Notes under the pieces: model-generated
Databases searched by the model: none
What the model saw: the letters and a program-made list of their open reading frames with translations, nothing else
Told to the model about the DNA's origin: nothing
Shown: in pieces, positions 35,229-46,780 of the stretch
Position numbering within the stretch: position 1 is the first letter of the stretch
Layout of the letters: each line of letters opens with the position of its first letter
NCBI GenBank assembly: GCA_029531795.1
Contig: JAPEIS010000003.1
Location: 248,001 to 312,000 of the forward strand
From: Sclerotinia nivalis
Lineage: Eukaryota; Ascomycota; Leotiomycetes; Helotiales; Sclerotiniaceae
DNA: 64,000 bases
Direction: 5' to 3'
Position numbers and translations under genes: made by a program

Positions 35229-35832
35229 TCAGTATCGATATCTGGTAGAGTAATCTATCCCAAAATTAGCATTCTTCCTCAAACCTAACCTTTCGCAATT
35301 CCAAGCCTTGAAATCGAAGAAAAAAATACCACATACCCTTAGGACTAACAACCAAACCTCTGCCCTTTTTTGCGCCCTTATAAATCGTCTCAATAATATC
35401 AATCATCTCCTGCTTATCCTCCAGCACCCAGTTCAACTTATTATTATTACCCGTCCCAAAATCGCACATCATATGTTTATTGCGAAAGAAGAACATGGTC
35501 GTGACGGGATCATATAATTCGTACATAGTTTTGAAATCGGGGACTTGGTCGATGTCGCAGACGTAGATGACGGCGAAGTTTTTTACTAGTTCTGCGACCT
35601 CTATTGAACGTTCGTTAGCTTGTTAACCAGAAAGAAAAATATTCAAAGGAGAAGTGATATGAGGGAATAATCAAGCAAAATGGCACATACTATAGAGTAC
35701 TTCATCCTGTCGCATACAATCAGGATCAATATCGCGCCCAAAGCGGATCACGACAAGTCTCTCTTCTTCAGACATGATAGCCTGGTCAACATGCCAGCCT
35801 GTGACGAGATGAGGAAGAACAACAGAACCCAT
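35229..35832 (-). CDS. dim1: DIM1 / U5 snRNP 15-kDa thioredoxin-like splicing protein
   Basis: A core component of the U5 and U4/U6.U5 snRNPs, required for pre-mRNA splicing and cell-cycle progression; nuclear. Exons 35832-35691, 35600-35337 and 35254-35229 give 143 residues, the normal length. The sequence is near-invariant through eukaryotes: MGSVVLPHLVTGWHVDQAI, EERLVVIRFGRD, DFKTMYELYDPVT, MFFFRNKHMMCDFGTGNNNK, DKQEMIDIIETIYKGAKKGR, and the end DYSTRYRY contributed by a very short last exon. It shares a 480-bp divergent upstream region with the GST gene. Confidence 0.97.
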
Positions 35833-36316
35833 GGTTGCGAAGGTTGTATTTTGGATATGGTGGTGTTGATAGACTTTTGTTGCGACAATGCGAAGATAAT
35901 TTGATGGAAACCTAAAAGTGCTGATGGCGGGGCAGAACAACGCTAAACCCTAAATGCACGACCAGGCACGTGATTCTTTCAATATTCCACCACTTTCTAT
36001 TGCACTTTTTCGCAACTTCCCCTGCTGGATGGGGAAAGTCTTACTGATTTCTATTATCTAGATACTAGATACTATCGAGTGACTAGTAGAGTACTAATAA
36101 TTAGATACCAAGCCTAATAGTTGTCCTTGAAAGTTACAGTGCTCTTGTCAAACATGTGAGATTACGCCCTGCATATGACGAAATGGATCCCCAATGCTCG
36201 TGGTTGCCCTTTTTAGAATGCGGGGTACAATATAAGTTCAACCTCACAACAATTACTATCTACAATGAATTAATTTACAGAGAAATTTAACATTGCCAGT
36301 CCTAAAACAAACAGAT
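35833..36316. promoter_or_regulatory. Divergent upstream region, DIM1 and GST
   Basis: About 480 bp between start codons, AT-rich with TAGATACTAGATACTA repeats near 36058-36072 and no coding content. Confidence 0.4.
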
Positions 36317-37240
36317 ATGCCTCAAACCCAGAGCCAGACGACTAGCTCAGAGATCACTTTCTACGATCTCGCTAGCAAGGGACATTGTGCCAGTTGGTCA
36401 CACAATGCTTTGAAAGGTGTGTGAGATAAGTCTATTCATACTATCTTTCCCAAGCTAATAATCGCCAGCACGTCTAGTTCTAAATTACAAGGAGATTCCA
36501 TATAAGACGATTTGGATTGAATATCCAGAGATAGCTCCAACTTTCAAGTCTCTGTCCGTAATTCCACACACATCTTTACTTCCCGCCATATCATTAACCA
36601 CTTTCTTCACACAGTGGTATTACCCCAAACTCCACCGGCTTGCCATACACAATCCCCACAATTTGTCTCCTTGATTCCACCTATATCCAAGATTCCCGCT
36701 CCATCGCCTCCACCCTAGAGACAAATTACCCTACTCCACCTCTCAAAATCGACTCTCCTCATCTCTCTCAAGCCGAAGATTTAATTGCCAAGCTCCAACT
36801 CTCAACCCGTCCACTCTGGATGCCACTTCTTCCCACAAACATCTTAAATGACCATTCGCGTACTTATTTTGAAGAAACTCGAAAAGAAAGAGTTGGTATG
36901 CCTTTATCCGAGTATGGTGAGAAGGAAGGTGGAGAGAAATGCTGGGAAGCTGCTGAGCCAATTGTCCGGGAGTTGGGAAAATTGTTAAAGACTAATGGTG
37001 GTCCATTCATTGAGGGAGATACTCGTAAGTTGCACATCAAAATTTTGCGTATGAATTGAGAAAAGGAGAGATACTGACAAAGAGAAATTTGTAGCTTCGT
37101 ATGCAGATTTCTTCATTGTTGCCACTCTGCAAATGTTAAACAGGATTGATGCAAAAATCTTTGCACGATTAGTAGAAATGGAGGACTCTTTGGGAAAGGT
37201 ACATGAGGCCTGCACCCCTTGGTTGAAACGGGACGATTAG
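36317..37240 (+). CDS. Glutathione S-transferase-like protein
   Basis: Exons 36317-36416, 36469-36553, 36615-37024 and 37095-37240 give 246 residues. The N-terminal thioredoxin-like half is ITFYDLASKGHCASWSHNALKA followed by VLNYKEIPYKTIWIEYPEIA and, after an intron, the conserved cis-Pro region TGLPYTIPTICL with DSTYIQDSRSIASTLE. The C-terminal half is helical (KCWEAAEPIVRELGKLL, GDTPSYADFFIVATLQMLNR), where the N-capping Asp and PSxAD segment are GST-typical. It belongs with fungal etherase-like/GTE GSTs. It would conjugate or transfer glutathione in detoxification. Intron 2 must use the donor GTCCGT to keep the frame, a weaker site than usual. Confidence 0.88.
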
Positions 37241-38581
37241 TGAGAGATCTACGGTATGCTCTCATGTATTTGTGATTCCAAATTAGACCATGCAACATAT
37301 AATTCGATCTCTTGAGCTGCCACACACCATTTTTAATTGTTGCATAAATAGCGCAAAACAAGAGCCCACTCTCTCTCCGCATGTATCGTCTTCCCAGCAC
37401 CCATTCCTAAAATACTCATATACACAAAGCCTTGTCTCATCACGACGATCGGTCTATTCAACCAAATCTCCCATTTGAAATTATAAAAGGATAAAAGTTC
37501 CATAACCATCTTTAAAATTCCGTCTAGCTAGGCTGAAGCAAAATCCAAACCCTCTGTAAGATCTCTGAGTGTCTTGTAATATCACGACAGCCCACTAAAT
37601 CCTCAGAACCAATCTTGAATACTGGAGGTCCCGGTCGAATGATGCTGGACACTTGGTTCGGAAAGTCCTAAATGAGTGGCAAAGCCGGCATATCGGAGAC
37701 TTTAACTCCTTCTTCGATCGCGCTTCTTGTAGGCGTAAAGACCAATTTACCCTGCGGTTTCCTTGTCGCACAAAGATGTTCAGTCCAGCGAAAATCCATC
37801 AATCTCCAGATCCTCGTGATAGTTCTCCAAATGCCCAACTATTTATTGCGCCAGAATGCGCAAGGTCTAATTTGCAACAACTATACGAATAAACAAATCT
37901 CTGCCGAAATTCCTTATATACCGCTAGAGTCTGGTCCCTTTTCGCGATTTTACGGGTTTTTGAAGCGTGATAAGTTCTGACGCTGCTTGGGGAGTTGTTT
38001 CGCGTACGAAGAAGCTTTGTTTGAAGATTCTCAAGTTCGGTAGATTTTACATTCATCCTCGGCGAAAATGAAGGTTTGATGCGTGTTCTCAGCGGTGTGA
38101 TTGGCTTCGCTCACTTGGAAAATATGAGTTGTTGAGACGTCATCCCGGCTGCCATCTTGGAAAGGAATCTGTCCGTAATTATTACAGCACTTGTACGCCA
38201 GTTCGTTGTGCCGATTGACATCATAGAGAGTTGTCATCTGGGGAGATAAGCCAACAGTTGTCCGCCTAGAGCCTTAAATCTGTACATTTTCAAGTCCTGA
38301 AATATGGAAGTGGAGTATCTCGGAAGCAGACCAGAAGTCGAATCAGACGCGCGAAAGTCCATGATTCTTCGAGATTGCAGGAGATTCCGTGTGAATATGG
38401 TTTGTAGATAGCTTCGAATGATCCCGGAAGGTGTGCAAAAAAAGATGAAGATATCTTGATCAGTTTATCTATAACTCGAGTGGGCATAGCCTAAGCCTTG
38501 GAACGACTGCATCTATGTTTCAAAGATTTTCATTGAGAACACAAGCCAACATTCTTGCAAGTGGTGTAAGCATCAGTATAT
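37241..38581 (-). pseudogene. Possible decayed gene between GST and 2EXR protein
   Basis: Minus-strand frames in this interval read like pieces of one protein: MPTRVIDKLIKISSSFFAHL (38487 down), MTTLYDVNRHNELAYKCCNN (38237 down), then QTLAVYKEFRQRFVYSYS (about 37955) and a stretch near 37700-37550 containing SAIEEGVKVSDMPALPLI, an in-frame stop, DFPNQVSSIIRPGPPVFKIG and HSEILQRVWILLQPS. The pieces are in different frames with internal stops and no clean introns between them. I do not recognise the family. It may instead be several chance frames. Confidence 0.35.
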
Positions 38582-40065
38582 TCAAAACAGCCACGGACTG
38601 AGTGGTATTAATACGACTAATATCCCAATTACCACCAGTCCATTAACAATACGGTGGTGGCGAACCCCCCACGTTAGATCGCATGACGACTTGCATTTAT
38701 CAAATAACCTTTTGCTCTTAGGCTTTTGGAGCTCTTTACGTAGATGCCTTGGCATCGACCAAATATGTAAGTTGGCTTCCATATTCTCCCCAATAACAAC
38801 ATCCTCTGTCGCCTTCAAACACTCCTTGCAAAAGCCGAATCGATTACACTTCAAGTCGACTGAGCGAGAATTATCAATACCTGCGGCGTTGGAACATTTC
38901 ATAACTAATTTCTTGGAAAGAAGTAGTTCGTTTACCAACTCCTTGAACTCCCTTCTTCTTTCCATGCGAGATTCCTCAAGGGTGTTTCGTTCCATATGGA
39001 TGATCAATGTCATTCTCTCCTTCCGCGACGATTCCTTACCACCCACAAAATCTTCAAGAATGAGTCGTTTATCAGATAAAAATTTATTGTATATTCCCGG
39101 AGTCATCAGTTGATGGAGAAACCCACTCATGAAATTCCGCAAGTCTTTGGATGATTTTGAAAGAGGGGTATGAACCTTCTTCTGATAGAAAAAAGATTCC
39201 CAGCACCACAAGTCATGGTTTTGAGAGATATACATTGCTTTCGATGAGCGCAAATTGTACTGCAATCTGCCTCTTTTTTGTAGACGGCTTTGAGGTAGGT
39301 AGTGTTCTCGGAGAATTACTTGCAACGATTTTTGAGCTTTATAATGGCGAAGCCCGATCTCTCTAGCATTCTTAGACACATGCAAAATTGCTGGTGTATG
39401 GCGACAGCCAGGAATCGTGATCCAATCGAAGACAACATCATCACTGTATTCACGAGGCCAAAATGGAAGTTCGTCAGATGGAGGATCGTCATAAAAGATT
39501 TCGGTATCATCAACTTCTTCCAGCTTCTTCTTCAAAACCCCCCATTTTCTATTCCTCTTTGATCTGATGTTCCATTCTCTATGAAAAACAGGTCGTGGCT
39601 CGATGGAAAATCCCCAAATAATGTTTTGTAACTCGATTGGGAGACGTTCAAAAGGGTGAAATGTGCTAGATTTGCCGCCGATATGAGCTTTAGCCAAGAC
39701 ATTCTTCATGGATTTGGGAGATCGATGCTTGACTTTCGGAGCTTGATCCTGCTTCTTAGAAGCATCTGATCAACATTAGTAAGTCTATATCCAGAAAGAA
39801 ATGAGCGACAACGCAGCATTGGTGTAAATATTGGGTTGATGACGAATATTGGACGAGTGGTTAACTAAAACGTGGCGCAGATGGGGACGACGAAAGGCAG
39901 TATTCGATGTGTGAAAAATCCAAATAACAAAATTTTATACGCCAGATTGTGGAGAAGAATACGCAAATTACTTGAGATGGCGTTGGTTACTGAAAAAAAT
40001 GAAAAGAGAAAGTATGATGGTAACATATACTCACTACCAGTTTTGGAGCCCATGAGGTTCTTCAT
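38582..40065 (-). CDS. 2EXR-domain protein with C-terminal membrane segment
   Basis: The main exon is 39765-38582, containing about 393 residues. The diagnostic part is STFHPFERLPIELQNIIWGF followed by EPRPVFHREW, the 2EXR pattern of fungal proteins (function unknown). It is then followed by TPAILHVSKNAREIGLRHY, a conserved second element of that family. A tentative first exon at 40065-40038 (MKNLMGSKT) joins in frame across a 272-bp intron with good borders; without it the protein would begin at the Met at 39709 (MKNVLAKAHI, 375 residues). The C-terminal 20 residues (RIVNGLVVIGILVVLIPLSP) form one probable membrane segment. Cys pairs near residue 290 (CNRFGFCKEC) are unexplained. Confidence 0.72.
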
Positions 40066-40531
40066 CGTTCCCGCCCAAGCTTTATTGACAAATAAATTCG
40101 AGATGTTGAAGTAGAACGAAACAGAGAGATGAAAAGATATTTAGGAATAAGAAAAAAATATTGTGTGTGGGTTCAGAGTTTATTTCATAATGCAATGTGT
40201 TCATACCGTCATAACGCCATTCAGTACCGTAGTGTTGATTACGTCTGGACTTCCGAAGTGAAAAATCCACCGGTGTCCTCCTCACACCCCCTATTTTATA
40301 CTAACAGCTTCCCTAACCCCAATCACATTAGACCTCTCGAAAAGTATGGAGCTAAAATCTTGAAAGCTCCTGCTGTATCCAATAGTCTGGACTGTAGTCC
40401 CATAGATTCTCTGATTTTTGCATGTTTGAAAATGTTTCAATCGATTCGATAACTTTATTGTTTCAGACAAATTCAACAATCAAAATGATTCCAATGTTTA
40501 AACGTCCCTTATTGTTGGTCTACAGTTTGGA
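40066..40531. other. Spacer between 2EXR gene and paralogue A
   Basis: About 470 bp; the frames at 40129-40452 and its antisense are not convincing. It should contain the promoter of the 2EXR gene and the 3' end of paralogue A. Confidence 0.4.
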
Positions 40532-43368
40532 CTACTGCGTTTTGAAAGCTCCAGGCATAGTGTAAGTGGGACATTTAGCTTCCTCTTCCAATAATCGAAG
40601 TCGTTCGAGACGTTTTCTTTCCTCTTTTGGGATGTAAGGTGGAAAATTCGGCGGCTCAAAATTTTCGAATTCCCATGCCACACAAACTCCGTCTTCGCAT
40701 TTCCTTGGACAGACTATACGGTAGGGCAGAGGATCTATAAAACCACTATTAGTAAAGTATTTATGAACATTGCGATCAAGTTGAACATTGAAATAAATTC
40801 AACCATTCATCAAATGGTGGAACCTCGATCTGCTTGTCAACCAAGACAGACTACTGGACACCCGGGGAGAACTTACCAAAAGAACTTTCCGCTCCATTCC
40901 CATTAGTGCGATCGATGATATCATACCTAACACCCATTGTCCCGACTAGTGCCGAACAATGATCCAAGATGTCCTGTGTCTTTCCTGTTCTAATCGACCG
41001 GAGTTTGCGTCGCCATTCAAGATCTACTTTATTCATATCAGATATATATGTAGGCTGTTGACATCTATCGCAAGAACGGCAACCCATTGGATTGGACGGT
41101 TTGGGGAGTTTTGGGAGCGTCAATTCTTGCTCGAACAATGCAAGAAGCGTCTGTTGAGTCCATCCATTACTTTCCCATGTCCCGACTTCTAGTTCCCGAG
41201 CGACAAAATCTGATATATCGAAGCCAAGCTCTTTCAGAAGTCTGCGCCAAACCAAGAACCCTTCCAAGTCATACATTGCCAACGACGTGGGTGTCTCTTT
41301 TCCGTAAATCTGTGATGGTGAGGGATCAATGTAAAGATGAAGATCGGCTGTTATGCTTTTATCAATAATGGTTTTCATCGTAAGAGGTTCTTGTATTAGA
41401 AGGAGCCTCCTAATTGCGCGCTGAATAACGGATCTATTTTCGTTACCGCACAGCTTGCCCGCAATATTGCGCAAAGACCACTGCAATACCGCGCCATCAT
41501 ATCCCATACTCAATAAATCAGAAAAAAGACCATTGAAATTGTAATTGGTGCGATGGAAAAAGGACGCCAAATACTGCAAAACTACCAGAACCGCCTTATT
41601 CCTGTTTGCGACGTCCAGATCCATTATTCTGTTTGGTCTATAAAACATAATCAGTCTCCCAATAGCCCAAAAGTTAGCATCATCGTCTAGAAAATCGTGA
41701 TGAGCCAGCAGATTTGCTAGTGCCAATTTTAACTGAACGTTGTGGCAGTCACCAAAATAAAGATTCCATATCGGTTTCCTAGTTAGCTTGTTAGCATGAA
41801 TTCAATAACTAGGCATCCGATAGAATAGTCCGAACTAGCAGGCTAGATATGAGAGCCTTTAATGCTCAAACACCTGAAAGTGGGTTGAATATTTTGAATG
41901 AACTTGATAATTCGATTAAATTTCAATCTCTCAAGCGAATTTAATCCCTCAAGTGAATTCAATCCCTGAAGTAAATCCAATCTCTCAAGTGAATAATTCA
42001 ATCTCTCAAGTGAATCCAATGTCTCAAGATGTAATCATGAACGATCCTTCATCGCAGCACTATAATCCTGAATATTGGAAACACTGACAATAAAAAAATT
42101 CATTACCTTCGATCTACCCAATCCATCTCCTGTACGTCTGCACCCTCCGAAAGCAGCAGTGCAGATATGTCCAATTGGTGATGAAGCACAGCGTACTAAA
42201 TAAGTCAGCAATTGCAGAAAGACCCGGCGTAGCCAGCATTACCCATAAAGGTGTCCTTCCTAAAGGATCCTTATCATAAGGAGAAGCATCTCCTCGACTT
42301 AGTAATGTTTTTATCCCCTCGACATTTCCTTCACGGCAAAATTCGAAAATCAAGGCATTTTCAGGCACGGCGCGAAAAGGCTGGAGTGAGTACTGCCATC
42401 CTCTTGATGCTAGGACCGATAATTTGACGCCATATGCCATGCCAAACTGGGCAAGCCACTTTGAAGGGTACAAGATTAGTTGAGATTCTGCCTGCACATT
42501 TTTCTTGGCCCCTGATGCATGGACAACACGCTCCCGAACCTCCTGAGACACAGTCCATATATTCGAGAATGGTCCCGTAATCTGACGCCCCTTTTTACCA
42601 TATACATGCCGTTCGCGCGAGCTAACATCTGCAGACTGAGGGATATGTGCATATCCGGGCGATGATTGATCATGTTGTCTACCATGGCCTTGTTCAATGA
42701 AGCGCTGTCTCATTGTGGCAGGGTGAAATGGCACAAGGTTCTCATTGAGATATCCCGAACTCAGCAGATTCTGTTTTTCTGCCAAGCTCTTTGCCAGCTC
42801 TCGTTCTGTTATTTGCATACTTTGGAATATCTGAGTGTTGGCATGAGGCGTTTTTTGGTTGAATTGATAAACGTTAGATGTTGAGAATGGGTGCGCTCTA
42901 TCAAAAATCAGTATCTGCCCAATGCATGCCTAGTTGAAATTCTTACAAAAGGCTATTGTTTTGTACTAGTAGTATGGTCAGTTTCGCGTCCGAGATAGAT
43001 CTTTGTAAAGAGTCTATTTCAGCTTTTTGCAATACAATCTTCCACGCTGCCCATTTCCGTTTGCGTAGCTTTTCAGATTTGAGATTCTTTCTTGTGTCCT
43101 CAACCTTCGAATAAAGTTTGAAAATTTTGGAACTACAATCTCCCAGCGCTTCATCAAATATATCAGAAAACGAGTGGCATTGCGCTAGTTCGTGGCTTTG
43201 TGTTAAAATTTTGGACAGAAGTCCAAGTTCTTGGAAAATCCTCGAAATATTATCGGGAGCATCCTCGACTGCTTTCCAAAATTCGACTAACTTGTGAATA
43301 GTCTCTGCAAGCTGAACAGCAAGAGACACAACAGCAAACACAGCGGAAGCACTAGAAAGGCCATCCAT
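40532..43368 (-). CDS. NLR-like N-terminal domain / ankyrin / Cys-containing protein, paralogue A
   Basis: Exons 43368-42947, 42897-42243, 42195-42107, 41778-40877 and 40734-40532 give 756 residues in frame. The start MDGLSSASAVFAVVSLAVQL, then ETIHKLVEFWKAVEDAPD, is the SesA/PigL_N-type helical N-terminal domain found on fungal NLR proteins. A linker leads to FEFCREGNVEGIKTLLSRGD and DKDPLGRTPLW, continued by YAVLHHQLDISALLLSEGAD, which is ankyrin-like. The C-terminal part is unknown: it carries CRSCDRCQQ, YRIVCPRKCEDGVC and a tail EEEAKCPTYTMPGAF. No NACHT or NB-ARC P-loop is present. The third intron (42106-41779, 328 bp) is unusually long and contains a CAATCTCTCAAGTGAAT-type tandem repeat (about 41925-42030). 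Its paralogue B lies just upstream on the same strand. Confidence 0.75.
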
Positions 43369-44013
43369 GACGAATGCCACTGTTGGAAAGTAGCCGGGAG
43401 GATAAACTACATTGAAATAGGACAATTGTGCGCGAAGCCTCATATAAGGCATACATCTTGTGTACCCATTCTGTAGAGTTAGCACTGCCTCCTTAAACTA
43501 GGTCGATGTGGTAGGCGCGTAATGTATCCAGGGGGCATGTCGATCCAAGATGTCAGTAGCCCTGTCATGCATCTCGCTTCTGCACCGGACCACATCAAAC
43601 AAATTGATTCGATGTCAGCAAACGACACGGGTTTCAGCTGCGAAACAAGAGGCAGATTTCAAAATTTAATGTTTCCGCAGATTTTTAACAATTCTCCTTG
43701 GTCATGAATATTCTTCGAATTCGGCCCATGTTCAAGACCTGGAAAAAAAAAACGAAAAAGCAAGATACAAATGCTAAAAGGTTACTTGATTGTCAAATCT
43801 GAAATGGAACTTTGCAAAGTGTTATGAGGCTTTGAAGCACAAGAGATCGTTTGATTGTCGAATCTGACATGCATTTAAATTTGAAGGACCATTCCTTCAG
43901 ATGTGGCATGAGCCTTTGAAATCTTAGGGGTCATTTGATTGTCAGATCTATTTGAATTGGGACATTGAGGACTCGACTTTAGTCTTCGGCCTTTTCTCCC
44001 AGTCGCGAGCATA
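43369..44013. repeat. Spacer between paralogues A and B with a duplicated promoter block and short repeats
   Basis: A block with GTCAGTAGCCCTGTCA (43552-43567) lies 184 bp upstream of gene A. The same 16 bases lie at 46616-46631, 149 bp upstream of gene B, and neighbouring sequence is partly shared, so the duplication included promoter DNA. Downstream of gene B, a unit of about 65 bp with TTGATTGTC(A/G)(A/G)ATCT occurs three times at about 43787-43950. Confidence 0.65.
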
Positions 44014-46467
44014 TCAAAACGCCCCAGGCATCTTATAAGTGGGACATTTTGCTTCCTCCTCTGCCAAACGTAGTTGCTCAAGGCGTTCCTTTTCCTCCTT
44101 GGAGATATATGACGGAAATACTGGCAAATCCTCCGAATCATTTTCAAATACGTCGTGAACAGAAATGCCATCACGGCACCTGTCAGAACATACAAAGCGG
44201 TAGGGTAATGGTGGCCATGTCATCTGTTGACTGTATGACGTATGATGCTCATTTCCGTCAACACTTACGCTCACGGATGAGCCGTCACTGACATCTGTTG
44301 TATGCGAGTAAAGTGGTATTTGAGCACGACCAGTTCTGATCTCTCGGAGCTGTCTCCTAAACTCAAGATCTATCTTGAGGCGAAACATGCTAACGGAGAT
44401 ACTGAGATGATCGCATCTGTCACATACAGGGAAACCATGAAAGGGTCTTCTTCCCTTGTAGCTCGGCGTGTTGAACTGATGTCGGAACAAGGCTTTCAAC
44501 GTTGCTTTGGTCCAACCAATGGAGGTTAATTGTTTCGCAACAATCTCCCGCTCGATGAAGGTATCCATATCCTGTTTAGATTCTTGTAGAAGCTGTCGCC
44601 ATGGAATGAACAAATCCTGGTCGTACATCGCAAGAACTGTGGGTGTCTGTGGTTGATATCGACCCCAAGCCCCGTAACCGTGGCAACTATGTAAGTCTGT
44701 TGTTTTCTCCATAATCATTCTCACGGAAAGCAAATCCCTGTGAAGGAATCGGGCACCAATAAAATAGTGTAGTAATGAATCGGATGTGACACTGTCTTCA
44801 TGTGTCTCGAGATTTCCTTTAATTCTGCTTATTAGCCAATGGATGAGGCTTCCATGATGACCGCTCGATATCATTTCCCGAAGATAACTAATCGCAGCAG
44901 TATTACCTGTGCGTAGAGATGGAGTTAATGCTTTAAACACACATAACATGCTATCTGAGATTTCTTCTTGGGTCATATCAAGTCGTTTGCTTGGGGTATA
45001 GAATATCGATAAGCGACCAATAGTGCCATATATACTGCCATCTTTGTACTTTGAGTAAACTTCTAAGGTCTCAATCATGGCAAATTTTCCGACGAGCATC
45101 AAGCACGACAGGGTTCCGCCATAGGTTGATTGTATAGGCTATATTCTTGGCTCCGGCGGCAATCAAAAATCTCGCGACATCGACTTGGCCATAGTTGACG
45201 GCAGTCTGCAACAATTGAGTGATTAGCTACAAGAAGCTGTAGGGAGCATGAGAAAACCTACCCACAACGGCGTTTTACCCTGAGGGTTTTCACATTCAAG
45301 GCAAGCATCGCCACGATCCAAAAGAATTGTGACACCGGCAACATTGCCTTGTCGGCAAAGATCAAAAATCAATGCATCTTCCGGAACGGCGCCAAAGGAG
45401 GAGAATGTAAACATCCAGCCGTTATCAACGGTTGCCGACATGCGAATCCCCATAGTTACGCCAAGGCGATACAGCCATTTCGCTGGGTAGAATACTATGC
45501 CAATTCTCGTCTCTACGGTTTCGTGAGAACTCAATTCATTTGCACCTGTAATTTTCGTCGAGGCGGAGCTGACTCGAAATGAGAAAATAGGTGTCTGGCC
45601 ATCAGTCTCCCACAGTCTAGTTTTCGACGATGTATGACCAATGATCTGTTGCTTGATATCATCGACCGATCTCCCAACTTCTTCCAAAATTGTAGGCGAA
45701 CTTTTTTCGAAGATCATGGCATCCCGTGCATTAATCGTTGCACCAGTAGACTGAGAATAACCATGACTCTCCTTATCTCGATGTAAATCTAGTAGGCTTA
45801 GTTTTGTGGTCATCTCTTCCTCCAAGAGCATGGAAGAAGCATATGTTGGAGACAGCGATTTAGACCTGTGCATAGGTTTGAGGTTTTGCGAATATTGTAC
45901 AACAAACTCCTGTATGGCGCTTATGCCTTTCGAAGTTTCTTCTTGATGTCGGAGAGCCATTTCTGCCGTATCACTATTGAAAGTGGAAAATTGAGATTAG
46001 AAAGTCTCTCTACTTGACGGACATTGAAGAAGGTTAACATACGAGATAGCATCTTGCTGAATCATCTGTACAGCCACCAAAGATTCTCCTACCGACGTAC
46101 GCATCTTCTTGATCTCTTCGTTTTTTAGAGTGACTTTGAGTGCGGCCCACTTCCTTTTACGAGAAGAAGACGACGTGAAGGCGACCATTGTGGGATGAAG
46201 TTTTGAATGAAGGTTTTCAATCCTTTCTTGACATTTGCTGAAGATTCGCTGGGCAATCAGATCATAGGGGCTATGTTGAGCAAACTTTTTCTGGTTCTTC
46301 ACTAGAAAGGCTGACAGGAGTTCTAGGTCAGAAAAAAGTTCACTAACATCTCCTGGGGCATCTTCGATAGCTTGCCAAAACTCCACTAGCTTTTTGACAC
46401 TTTCGGCTAACTGCACAGCGAGAGATATGACAGCGAAAGCAGCTGAAGCACTGGAAAGACCTTCCAT
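44014..46467 (-). CDS. NLR-like N-terminal domain / ankyrin / Cys-containing protein, paralogue B, apparently frameshifted
   Basis: Exons 46467-46043 and 45973-45262 encode MEGLSSASAAFAVISLAVQL, ESVKKLVEFWQAIEDAPGD and onward to FDLCRQGNVAGVTILLDRGD and NPQGKTPLW, matching paralogue A throughout. Exon 3 starts at 45205 with TAVNYGQVDVARFLIAAGAK, then reaches a stop at 45073. The rest of the family sequence (GTIGRLSIFYTP onward to CDRCDHLSI, YRFVCSDRCRD and EEEAKCPTYKMPGAF, stop at 44014) is in the next frame, which is closed by a stop at 45139-45141. No usable intron of normal size bridges the gap, so one base appears gained or lost between about 45138 and 45074. Unlike A, B has no intron before PPLPYRF. 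It could be a recent pseudogene, a sequencing error, or spliced in an unusual way. Confidence 0.7.
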
Positions 46468-46780
46468 ATTGAAAAAAAGAAACACGATAGAAATAATAAA
46501 ACCAAAAGATGATTGTGAGAGAGCGCGAGGCTTCATCAAAGGTTAACATACTGTTCGACATTGTTCCCAATGAAGCGCCCGGCGCCTAACCAGATGCAAG
46601 GGGATGTTTATCCACGTCAGTAGCCCTGTCAGCGAACTCCGCTTCCATAATTCTACCACACCTCAAATATTTATTTGGATGTGGGATAATGGTAATGGTT
46701 TCAGTTGACTGAAGATGGCAAATTTTGAAAAAGTTCATTTGCCGCCACTGCTATATTGTTTCACCCACGCCATGAGATCC
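46468..46780. promoter_or_regulatory. Spacer upstream of paralogue B, downstream of the kinase gene
   Basis: Contains the copy of the shared promoter block (46616-46631) described for the A/B pair. No coding content beyond antisense frames. Confidence 0.45.
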
